Shown: positions 47,793 through 59,045 of the stretch, piece by piece | Position numbering within the stretch: position 1 is the stretch's first letter | Layout of the letters: every line of letters begins with the position of its first letter | Assembly: GCF_036884655.1 (NCBI RefSeq) | Contig: NC_088340.1 | Location: 31,933,501 to 31,997,500 of the forward strand | From: Musa acuminata AAA Group | Lineage: Eukaryota > Streptophyta > Magnoliopsida > Zingiberales > Musaceae | Reading direction: 5' to 3' | Length of the DNA stretch: 64,000 nucleotides | Made by a program: the position numbers and the translations under genes | The notes under the pieces: model-generated | The model's input: the letters and a program-made list of their open reading frames with translations, nothing else | What the model was told of the DNA's origin: nothing | The model's database searches: none

Positions 47793-50700
47793 ATGATGGG
47801 CGACGAGAAGTCGTCGAGTCCAATGGGAAATAGGGAGAGGGATCGTGAGTTGCTCATCCCCGTCGCGGACCACGACTCCGATTCCAGGGCTTCCTCCTCC
47901 TCCGCTTGCCCTAACCACCACCACCACCACCACCACCACCGCCACTCCCACACCGGTAGAGAGGTGGTCCACCTCCACCGATCTCTTCGTTCTTGTCGAT
48001 CTTCTATTCGGTTTGATGCATTCCTTTTACGATTTCGTTTTACATTGTTTCCGCTCATTTCCTTTTGGTTTTGTGGTATTCGGCGATCATTGTCGCCTCT
48101 GTGATATGGATGTTCATGGACTTGAGTCTGGTTTTAGTTATTGTTTTTAGGGTTTGTTCATGAGCCGCGGAAGGATGCTATTCTTTTGACCTAATTAGGC
48201 TTGAAATTGGAACATATAATCGTATCTTCTCGCATATTTGGTGTAAGGAATTGGCATCAAAGAAAAAAAATCCTTTTTTTTTTCCTGTTATCTGAGGTTA
48301 ACAATGTTCAGATCAATGACATCGAATCGTGTTAGACGTGCCTTGGCCGTTTATCTGCGAGGAAATATGTTGATGGTAGAGCTCATTTGCTAAAATATAT
48401 GAAGTTTAGCTGCAGCATATACTGAACTTCTCTAATTATTTCGTGCCTTGTACGTCACTTTTATTAGTTGAGCGGAATGCTCAAATGGAGAACTTTAAAG
48501 CCCTTGCCATTGTTTCCCGTTGCTATCTCACTGTGGCAAATAGTTTCTGTCTTAACACCATACCCACATTCGATTTAAGTTTTCATTACAGAGCCCGTGA
48601 TGTTTGCCACTGCATTAACTACTGGAAAAAGGTTATGTGGTTCTTCTTTATGTGCTAACTGCTCTCGTTTTGAAATCCTTATCAAGTATTGTGACGATGT
48701 ATGTAGACTTGATGCTTATCATTGCAGCTTTTCATAAGAAATGGTTTTACTAATCCATTTCTTCAAGTGCAGGCGTTTTATATAGTCATCCACAGTTGGG
48801 CTTCGAAAAAGTTCATGACAGGATGGTAAGCTTCTTTCATCTATATCCAGCATGAACTTACATATGCTTTTAGTTTTGATCTTATTAACTAGTGACCGAT
48901 CACTTTTTCTGCATTTGCAGTGTGATCCTCTTTCCAATTGCTATCACCTTTTATATCACCTGGTGGTTTATTCATTTTGTTGATGGATTTTTTTCTCCGA
49001 TCTATGCTCAACTTGGGATAAACTTATTTGGTATGCACATTATTATTTTTTTTTCAAAATATTCTATGTGATTCAAGTGACAATTCAGATGCTGTACATT
49101 TATTGTAATGAAATATTTATTTAAATGATCTTTGTAGCTGAGTTTTCCATTACTGGTTTCTGTTTGGAAGTACATGTTCTCAGATGGTTGTTGATTTTTC
49201 CTGGATGCTGTTTGAAGCTGAGATTGTTTCACTCTTATCGAACATATTCTTTGATAATATAATACTGGAACCATTAATGCTTCTTTGGACCTTCCATTTT
49301 AAAGTCCCTGTCGTTTTTCTTCTCATTCTTAAGCTGCAAAACCAGTCTGGCTAACCTTGCAGTTCACATTTGACATAATACACTTCTTTCATTTGAAAAT
49401 CTAAAGACTGTTGTAAAATTTCAATTACTCTAGCAAGTAGCAACCTTTAGGTTCCTATGCTGATTGGGCATCACAAATTTTCATTGGAAAGTCCAATGAC
49501 TGAGGGTTTCATCTTTTGATTGCTCGAGCCATCTTTCTGGGTCTGATGGATCAAATGTATAGAAGCTTGCAGACGTGTACTCTGAAATTAGTACATCCAG
49601 GAAGAAGTGGGTGATGTTCTGTTTTGCAAGTAGCTTGCCACGGTTTTCGGTCAATCAACTGGGTCACTTGTCTTATTTAGTGAGGTTGAGCAATTCGTTT
49701 TCATTTCTTGTTTGTGATACAATCACCTCTTCATTTTTATGTAACTTCATATGTTATTTAAGTATCTACGTGCAGTGATTGCAAAAGGCGCTCGGGCGCT
49801 CGCCTAGGCGCTCGGGCGAGGCGAGGCGAGGCCCGAGCGCCTCGCTAATGTCCCAGGCGGCGCGCTTCAAACAGGCGCCGCCTGGGCGCTCGCCCGAGCC
49901 CAGGCGCTGGGCGCTTCGGGCGAGCGCCTGGGTAAACCAAGGCGACCGAACCAGAATTTTAGGTCTGGTTCGGTCCTGGTTCGGTTGTTAGTTGGTTCAA
50001 TCGAACCAACTAAACCGATATAACCCAAACCCTAACCCAACACTAACCTGCTGCCGCTGCCGCTCTCGATCCCGATCCCGATCCCGATCGCGATCTCGTC
50101 GCTCGCTGCCGCTGCTCCCGCTGCTCCCGCTGTCGCTGCTCGCGCCTCCCGCGAGCCTTCCCGCTGCTCGCGCCTCCCGCGAGCTCTCTCGCTGCTCGCG
50201 CCTCCCGCGAGCCCTCTCGCTGCTCGCGTCTCCTGCGAGCCCTCCCGCAAGCCTTCCCGCTGCTCGCGCCTCCCGCGAGCCCTCTCGCCTCCTGCGAGCC
50301 CTCCCGCGAGCCTTCCCGCTGCTCGCGCCTCCCTCGAGGCCTCCCGCTGCTCGCGCCTTCCGCTCCCTTTCCCTTTCCCGCTGCCGCCGCTCGCTGCTGC
50401 TGCTGCTGCCGCTGCCGCCGCTCGCCGCTGCTACCGCTGCTGCCGCCGCTCGCCGACGCTGCTGCCGCCGCTCGCCACTGCTGTTGCCGCCGACGCTGCT
50501 GCCGCCGCTCGCCACTGCTGCTTCCTCGTTTCTCCTCAGTATACTCTTAATATTAAGTTTATTTGAATTTTGAAATGATTAATTTTCTGTTAATAGATTA
50601 ATAATATATTACTTTGATTTTAATGTTGTTAATTTTTATTTATTTGAAATTATTGTTAGGTTTCAACAAAAATGGCAAGTGTAGAGAGCAACTCAATAGA

Positions 50701-53700
50701 GTCTCCAATGGTATCAAAAAAAGATCCTGCATGGAAGTATAATTATTTGAAGGATCCGAAAGATCCTAATGCAGTGACTTGCATATTCTGCGATAAGACT
50801 ACCAGAGGTGGTATTTTTCGTGCAAAACAACATCTAGTAGGAAATTTCAAGAATGCAGCAGCTTGCAAAAAATGTCCACCTGAGGTAAAAGAAGAGTTGC
50901 TGAATTATATGAATGAAAAGAAGACACAAAAGAATGAATCTTATGGGAATTTACCAGAAGACAATGTTGAACATCTCAGGGATGAAGAAGAAGATTATTC
51001 TGCAAGTATTAACCCAAGTGAAAAAAGAGTATACGACAAAAAAGGAAAAGAAGTTATGAGTACTAAGAAAGGTAGAAAAGGACCGATGGATCTATATATG
51101 CTTCAAGGATCCCAGAAACAACAAGGGCAAGCAGGAGGCTCAAAATTGAGACAAACAAATATAAGTGATGCTTGTGATAAAGAAATAAGAGGAAGAACAA
51201 TTCAGCACATTGCTCGCTTCTTCTATCAGGCTGGTCTTCCCCTTAGTACAACTCGTTTAGACAGTTTTAAGGATATGATTGAAGCTATTGGAAGATATGG
51301 TGCAGGATTAAAACCTCCAAGTTATTATGAGATGCGAGTTCCATTGCTGCAAAAAGAGTTGAATTATACAAATGACTTACTAAAGGGTCATAAAGAATCA
51401 TGGGCAACACATGGTTGCTCTATTATGTCAGATGTTTGGACTGACAGGAGGCGCAGGAGTATAATTAATTTTATGGTTAATTGTTCTTTAGGGACTATGT
51501 TTGTGAAGTCAATAGATGCTTCATCTTTTGTAAAATCTGGAGACAAGATATATGATTTACTTGACAACTTCGTGGAAGAAATTGGAGAACAAAATATCGT
51601 TCAAATCATAACCGACAATGGAAGCAATTATGTTTTAGCTGGTAATATTCATCTTTTGATTTTGTTAATTATTTTATCTTCAATTAAGTGTGTTAAACTC
51701 TTAAGTCTTATCATTTTTGTTATCCTTTGTCTCAGGTAAATTGCTTGAATCAAAAAGACAACACTTGTATTGGACTCCATGTGCAGCACATTGTATTGAT
51801 TTAATGTTGGAAGATATTGGAAAGATCTTAGAAATCAAGAAAACCTTAGAAAGGGCAATTTTTGTTGTTGGATTTCTTTATAATCACATTGGGGCTTTGA
51901 ATATGATGAGAGAATTTACAGGGAATAAAGAATTAGTGAGACATGGTGTTACCCGATTTGCTACTTCATTCTTGACATTACAGAGCGTGCATCGTCAAAA
52001 ACATACTCTGAGAAATATGTTTACCTCTGAGAAATGGGTGACAAGTAAATGGGCAAAAGAAGCAAAAGGCAAGAGGGCTGCTGATATCATCTTAATGCCA
52101 TCCTTTTGGAATCATATAGTTTATATATTAAAGGTAATGGGCCCTCTTGTTCGAGTCCTTCGGTTGGTGGATAATGAAAATAAGCCTGCAATGGGATATA
52201 TTTATGAGGCTATGGATAGAGCAAAGGAGACGATTAAAAGATCTTTTAATGAAAATGAAGAAAAATATGAGAAAATTTTTACAATCATTGACGAAAGATG
52301 GAATTGTCAACTTCATCGTCCCTTACATGCAGCAGGATATTATTTGAACCCTGAATTCTTTTATAAGATTAAATCTGTTGGATTTGATGCAGAAGTTTTG
52401 GGTGGGTTATATCAGTGTGTTGCAAGATTAGTTCCCAGCATTGAGGTTCAAGATAAGATTATTCATGAATTATCTTTATATAAAAATGCTGAAGGTCTTT
52501 TTGGAATTCCAATTGCCGTTCGATCCAGGACAACTACCTCTCCAGGTATTAATAATTTGATATAATTAATTTCATATATATTATGTTACTATGTTATTGC
52601 TAATAATAACATAAATTTTGCAGCTGAATGGTGGAGTCTATTTGGAAATTCCACCCCGAACTTACAGAAATTTGCTATCAAAGTACTTAGTTTGACATGT
52701 AGTGCTTCGGGTTGTGAGCGAAATTGGAGTGTCTTTGAGCATGTAAGTATTACTAAATATTTTTATTTTAATTCATTTATTTATTTAGATATATATATTA
52801 ATATATTTTTAAATTATATGACATGACAGATTCACTCGAAGAGAAGAAATCGGTTAGAACATCAACGATTGCACGATCTTGTTTACATAAAGTATAATCA
52901 AGCTTTGAAGACTCGTCATGATTTGAAAAATAGATTTGATTCAATCTCATTGCAAGATATTGATGATTCAAATGAGTGGTTAGTAGGAGAAATGGGTGCT
53001 AACTTGCAAGATGCTGAAGACGAGCTTGTATTTGAAGATGATAGATTGACGTGGGGAGATGTGGCAAGAGCTTCAGGTGCTGGAGAATTACAAACATATA
53101 CAAGACAGATGTCAAAGAGAAAAATGAGTGCAAAAGCATCAAGCTCGGCTCCTGCTATTGTTGAAGACATAGAGAATGAAACATATCTTGATGAAGAGGA
53201 AGGAATCGAAGAACAAGAGGAAGAAGACGAATTCAATGAAGATGATTTGTGTGAAAATGACGATAATATTGATTATGATGAATGACTTTGATGTAAAATT
53301 TTAATGTTTTGAATTTTGAAACTTTTTGTTAATGTGACATTGTGATTTTGTATATTAGATTTTCTTAATTGAATAGCATATTTTTATTTAAAATTTTAAA
53401 TAATTATATTTATTAATTATATTATATATTTTTATATTTTAGCGCCTCGCTTCGCTCGGGCGAGCGCCTGGGCGAGCGCCTAGCGCCTCGGGCGTTTTTG
53501 GACCTTGGCGCCTTTTGGCGCCTAGCGCTTTTTAAATCACTGTCTACGTGTGTGTTCATCCACATGTCTTGGAGCATGCGCTACACATGCACAATTCTTG
53601 GAGCGTACTCAACAATGTGCATGCACAATTGTATCATGTAAATTTTTCTTGCTTTGTCCTTTGTTATGCTTGGGGTGGAACATTTTGGAAGCACTTGGGG

Positions 53701-54491
53701 TTTTTCACTATTGTGGAGCAAACACAGGTGTAAGATAGCTAAATTTGAAGAAGAGCCTTTGCCATAGATTCTTTTAATTTGTCCCCCTTCCTGTCAATGT
53801 TTTGTTTTCTAAATGCTGAATCCTTACCTTCCCAGGACTTGGTTTTGTAACTTCCATAACCTTCATTTTCTTGGTTGGAGTATTCATGTCATCATGGCTT
53901 GGTGCATCTGTCCTTAGTCTTGGCGAATGGTTTATCAAGCGGATGCCATTTGTTCGTCACATCTACAATGCCTCTAAGCAAATTAGTTCTGCTGTCTCAC
54001 CTGGTAAGTAATTTCTACTTGTTCAATTTTTCAAACCTAAGTATATATATCACTGGTTCTTTTTTTTTTTAATACAGACCAGAATAAACAAGCATTCAAG
54101 GAAGTTGTAATTATCAGGCACCCTCGGCTTGGTGAACATGCATTTGGATTTATCACTTCCACTGTTGTTCTTCAGGTCTTGTCAGCTGTCATCGTTAACT
54201 ATTGGTGGTATTACATGTTGCATAATAATTCATGATGGCTTTTGTGGTTCATATTCATGTTTATGTGCATAAACAATTTTGTTTTATGCACTGGTCCAAA
54301 GATCTGATTCTCCCTTTTGGTGTTTTACAATAAGACAGTATATCTTACTCTTTACGTGCGTTTCAGTTCATCCTTAAAGCTTGATAAGAAAAGCCTGGTA
54401 GTTGGCCAAATCTTCATTAATGAACAGCTGGGATAAGTGTCTGGTGGGATGGAGAGCTGATGGCATGCCAAGTTGCAGCACTGCACTAGAG

Positions 54492-54535
<44 letters not shown>

Positions 54536-56332
54536 ATAAGATCATTGGAACAGAGCAGTTCACAAGCAATCCTTTAGGGTAAAAAGTGTGGGAAAATGTC
54601 TCTATCATGGTTGGTAGATCAAGATTTACAATGCTTTCTACTTGATAGCATTTATATGAGGGTTCAGGTTTAACTTAAAGTTCTTTTTTTCTAAACAACA
54701 TAAGAAAACTAGGGTTCAAGTGGACACTTCAAGGCACTTCTATACACATATCGTAGTGCCTGACCTTCAAAACTCATACAGTGCTCCCTAAGGTGGGTTT
54801 GATCAATAACAGGGATATGCATGTTGTCAATGATACATATGCATCATTTACCCTAGTTAAATCCTTCAATTCATTGAACTTCTTTTGACAATATCAGCAG
54901 GGAAACATCCTCTCTGGTTGCTGCAGGAGTAGGTTGTATACTTTTTGACTTTCCTCAGATGCCGAATTGGCAAGAGTCTCTTGCACTGAATTTGTCTTTT
55001 TTTGTCACAAGGAATACCTTGATATGGATGCTAATTAACTTATCTGCAGCATGTGCAGATAACTAGTTAAGTGAAAGAGCATACGACTCTAGTTAACTAA
55101 AAGAGAGGGCTTCACTCTGATAGGACAGTAAGGGAGTTCCTATGTTACAGAGATTGTGGTCCTCGAGTAGTAGTCGTATTCAAACATTTAATTAGCTTTA
55201 GGTTGACATGGGTTATGTATTAGAATTATTGAAACATTATTACTTATTTGAAACAACCACTATGTTAGGTGACCCCAAATAGTTTGGACTTCACAGGATT
55301 TTTGTTGGTGTTGAAACAACCACTGTGTGAACATGCATTGTAGTGCTATCAAGTCAAGTTTTTAAATCATGATCAGATCATTATGCATCAACCATTATTT
55401 ATTGGTTTGACTAAGTATTGGTGTCGAGACATATAACTTGTTACCGGTATCTATGCATTTAATTTTTTGTTATTTTATTTGATGATACAAAAATCACACT
55501 GGTCCTAGGTTAATGAAACAGGCCCCAAACTGGTGTTAAAATCCTTTTATCAAGTGAATAATTCTTTGACTGACCACACATAGCTTAGTTCTTATTGTCA
55601 TCTTGAATGACGGGCTAAGTGGTTTGATCAACCATAGTTGCATTATTTCCTGCTGGATGCAGATACTGTCTATGTTATATGCATGGTTGCTCCTTTTCTT
55701 AAGGCTTTGGCTTCTCTCTATGACCTCAATGGGCTTTACATGGAATGAGTGAACATTGTATTCCAATTTGTGGCCTAGGATGACTTTCTATTAGTCCTGC
55801 CTATAGCCTCAGGTCATGTGCCCTTGTCCAAAAGACAAAAAAAGGTAAATAATTTTTTGTCTTCACTTGAATATCGAATTTGCATGTGCATGAGCAACGT
55901 TTGGTCTATGCATCATTGTTGTTAGTGTTTGTCTCTATTTCTTCCCGGTGGCTTGTCTGTAGTCTCACATTTCTCATTTCAATTGATCTTCCAACAGAGT
56001 TATTCTGGTGAGGAAGAACTCTGCTGTGTCTATGTTCCAACCAACCATCTTTATATCGGTGACATTTTTCTGGTCAGCTCAAAAGATGTTATCAGACCAA
56101 ATATTTCTGTTCGTGAAGGAATTGGTAGATTTCTGTCCTTTTTAATTGTTTAATGCACTTTGCCTATATTCATTTATCATTAATATCAGTCAAAATTAAT
56201 ATTCATGATATTCTTTTCATGGGGAACGCAGAGATTGTTGTTTCTGGGGGTATGTCAATGCCTCAAGTTCTGTCAGCACTGGATCCACATACAGTACCTG
56301 ATGGAGCTAGATCTGGCAGAATTTACCCTTAG
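47793..56332 (+). CDS. COV1/LCV-like membrane protein, seven exons
   Basis: Exons 47793-47963, 48773-48825, 48921-49030, 53836-54003, 54078-54175, 55998-56124 and 56232-56332, all with GT-AG introns, keep frame throughout for a 275-aa protein. It belongs to the CONTINUOUS VASCULAR RING / LIKE-COV (DUF502) family: Golgi/TGN membrane proteins needed for vascular patterning and vacuolar sorting in Arabidopsis. Seen: a Ser- and His-rich N-terminus (HHHHHHHH), SWASKKFMTGCVILFPIAITFYITWWF (first membrane segment), FFSPIYAQLGINLFGLGFVT, a second membrane segment (ITFIFLVGVFMSSWLGASVL), EWFIKRMPFVRHIYNASKQ and EEELCCVYVPTNHLYIGDIFLV. A second ATG follows directly at 47796. Intron 3 (49031-53835) is enlarged by a hAT transposon but keeps its splice sites. 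The family usually has about 260-275 residues. Confidence 0.93.
50050..50530. repeat. GC-rich minisatellite/trinucleotide tract inside the hAT element
   Basis: Repeats of CTGCTCGCGCCTCCCGCGAGC (about 26-60 bp spacing) pass into CTGCCGCCGCTCG repeats, upstream of the transposase ATG. The units are partly self-complementary. An open frame through it (Arg/Ala/Ser/Leu-rich) is low complexity and not credible as a gene. Confidence 0.85.
50672..53285 (+). CDS. hAT transposase (BED zinc finger, DUF659, dimerisation domain)
   Basis: Four exons (50672-51641, 51736-52545, 52624-52742, 52830-53285) with GT-AG introns give a continuous frame of 784 aa. Order: an N-terminal BED-type zinc finger (TCIFC...QHL...ACKKC, about 34-72), a charged linker, a DUF659/RNase H-like core with SDVWTDRRRRS and IITDNGSNYVLAGKLL holding candidate catalytic aspartates, the WTPCAAHCIDLMLEDI block, and a C-terminal hAT dimerisation domain (SLTCSASGCERNWSVFEHIHSKRRNRL). 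An acidic Glu/Asp-rich tail ends the protein. It catalyses cut-and-paste transposition in the nucleus. I see no stop or frameshift, so it could be functional. The exon borders are predicted from frame and splice sites and agree with the family. Confidence 0.88.
54495..54531. repeat. (GA)n microsatellite in intron 5 of the COV1-like gene
   Basis: An uninterrupted GA run of about 37 bp. Confidence 0.9.
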
Positions 56333-57655
56333 TTGCTGCTGGCAGATATAGCAGGGCAAAATTTTCATTAGTTTCAGGTAGTGGAAGACTGGCCGGTTTT
56401 TTCTTGGAGCGGTCTGGCAATTCTTGATGGCTCTTAACACACTTCTTTGGCTTTGGTTCGTTTGCGACTTGTAAATAGGTCATAAGAAATTTTGCAGAAT
56501 TCTTCATGCTAATTCTGTGTGTCACCTGAATTACTGCTTCCCGGTGTTCTCCTTCAGCTTCTTCATATCGTAATCGTTAGGTGGTGTTCTACTTCAGCTT
56601 CTTCACATCGTAATCGTTAGGTAACGTACCATTTCAGTATTATGGATTGTAGGAAGACCTGCTATGATCTTTTTTACAGTCTTCAGTTAGGCATCTACTT
56701 TTTGGTTTCTAGCGACTAAAAGAAATGGTTGGAGGTAATAGGATGCTTCTTCAGTCACTTTGCTCGTAACTCCTTTGAGATGAGAAAATTATTGACTAAT
56801 TTTGCGTACAAAAGTGAATTAGGTAATCCATCGTCAATATTTTTCTGCCCAGTTTTTGAGTGTGTAGTAACACAAAGTTGTATTTGTCACTGATTGCATC
56901 ACTTTGTAAAGTTAAATCGTAGGAGTGGAAGCAGCAATGGGTTATTTTTTTAAGAATAAAGAGATAAAAATATATAAAATAATTAAAAGATAATATTAAA
57001 AAAATTGGATAATTATTAAATCCGTTTTAGGTCGAGCACACGCAGGATGAAGAAGATAAGGCCTTACCTTGGCACATTTCACAGCATTTGTATTATTAAA
57101 TATATGATTTGATCTTCCTTTCCTCGAGTAAATTAGGAAATTAGATCAAAATTAGTCATGTCCTCATGTGACAACTTATAAATTTTAAATGAATCAAATT
57201 TATTTTTTTTAAAAAAAAGATAAGTTTAGTTTTGGGTGAATGCACTCCAACCATCTTTTTCTTTATTTATCTATTGATCTAGATGGTTCGTATTTCATTT
57301 TTTACTTTCTTTCTCTATCTATTCATTCATCTTTTATTTTTATTTTTCTATCTATTCATCTAAGTCTCCGAGATTTTTTTTCCTCTCTCTAGTATCTATT
57401 CATCCATCTTGTACTCTTTCTCTATCTATTCATCTCATCTCATGCTATTAGTTGGGGACTTTTTTTCCTCTCTCTCTCTCTCTAGTATCTATTCATCCAT
57501 CTTTTACTCTTTCTCTATCTATACATCTCATCTCATGCTATTAGTAGTTGGGGACTTTTTTTTTTCCTCTCTCTCTCTCTCTATTATCTATTCATCCATC
57601 TTTTACTCTTTCTCTATCTATTCATCTCATCTCATGCTATTAGTAGTTGGGGACT

Positions 57656-57690
<35 letters not shown>

Positions 57691-58183
57691 ATTCGTCTCA
57701 TGTTGTTGGGTTCGGTACTTGTCTTTCTCTATCTTTTATTTTGGTTTTGGAATTGAACTGCTCCATCTTTTACTCTCTTTTAACCTTGGTTTCGGAACCG
57801 AACCACATAGGGCCGATCTCAACAGTTTCGATTCCGATTCGAACCATTTTTTTTATATAAATATTTTTTAAAAATTAAAAATGATTTAAAAATTATTAAT
57901 TATTTTATAAATCAAAGAATCACCCGTTCAAAAACGCCAATTCCCCAAAAAATCAAGAATCGTAACTGAACCATCGATATCCGATTCCGGTTAGGTTCGG
58001 AAGTAACGAATCCCCGACCATGCTTTATATAAATTACAAAAGAGTATACAGCCATCACATCAACCCTTCTAACTATGGTTTATTTACCCACCCACAAGTT
58101 AGCAGGTGCACATGAATCGTATATAGCAACAAGAAAACACAAGCGGGAGAAATTGTACAACAAATGTATACATAAATCAAATC
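56333..58183. other. COV1-like 3' UTR and convergent spacer
   Basis: Spacer between two converging genes. 56333-56700 is likely COV1-like 3' UTR. No gene recognised, apart from a pyrimidine-rich tandem array listed separately. Confidence 0.5.
57365..57700. repeat. ~96-bp pyrimidine-rich tandem array
   Basis: Three to four copies of a unit with CTCTCTCTC, CTATTCATCCATCTT, ACTCTTTCTCTATCTAT and CATGCTATTAGTAGTTGG blocks. Repeat phases are visible at GGGGACTTTTTT near 57454, 57552 and 57651. The CT run lengthens from copy to copy. Confidence 0.8.
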
Positions 58184-58987
58184 CTATACAGCAGAACTGG
58201 ATTCTGAGGTGCTCTTCTTCTTCAATCTGCTGATCTCATCATTATATGCTTCTGGATCAGACTCGCTGATCGGCTCACTAAATAAGCTGTTGCTCGTATC
58301 TTGATTTGCAAATGCCATCCGCCTTAACCTTACCATATGCTCATTGTTTTGGCTAGAATCATAAGTGGATGAAGCCTGGAGAGCACTGTGGCCTGGCAAA
58401 ACTTCTCCATGCAACATCTCAAGAGATATTTCTCCTTCCAAGTATCGAACAATCTGCACAATCCAAATCAAAAAACTCATTCCTGTTTCCTAAACTTAAA
58501 AAGACTCATTAGATATGATGAACATTCGTATTTCCAAGCAGGCCATAAACAAGATCTATTATTTTTTGTGAGAATGGATGTAAGTAGAAACCAGAAAAAA
58601 AGATAATATGCAAAAGCAGAAAATTGTTAGATGATCTGCATCTTGAACAAGAACATTGGGAGTGTAAAAGTAGAACCTGATTCGTATCGGCAAGCTTTAT
58701 TTTTTTTATTAGCAAGATTATCACTAAGCGTGTATCGACAACAAGACAAATAGGCCAATTTACCTGGCTCATCCTTGGACGAAGTTTTGCAGATTGGCGC
58801 ACGCAAGCAGCGGCACAAGCAATCATACGTATCATCTCATTAGGGTCGTAGTTCTCCAGATGTGGATCGATCAGGGCCTCGTAGTTGCCCACCTCTGCAG
58901 CTTGTGTCAGCAAAGGTCTTGCCTGTAACAACAAGTCAATTGCATCAATTAAACAATTATGTATGTTCCAACGACACGAAAGAGACA

Positions 58988-59045
<58 letters not shown>

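Larger units (their letters stand above)
49773..53542 (+). mobile_element. hAT DNA transposon in intron 3 of the COV1-like gene
   Basis: 3770 bp, flanked by a perfect 8-bp target duplication TCTACGTG (49765-49772 and 53543-53550), the hallmark length of hAT elements. Short imperfect inverted ends: CAGTGATTGCAAAAGGCGC on the left and the complement of CAGTGATTTAAAAAGCGC on the right. Subterminal GC-rich repeats (GCGCTCGGGCGAGCGCC-like) lie at 49783-49940 and 53440-53525. It carries one transposase gene in the same orientation as the host gene. The intact target duplication and open reading frames suggest a fairly recent insertion. Confidence 0.95.

Noticed and set aside
49992..50573. 193-codon Arg/Ala/Ser/Leu-rich frame and its antisense partner
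   Set aside because: Produced by the GC-rich minisatellite within the hAT element; open in several frames, as expected for simple repeats.
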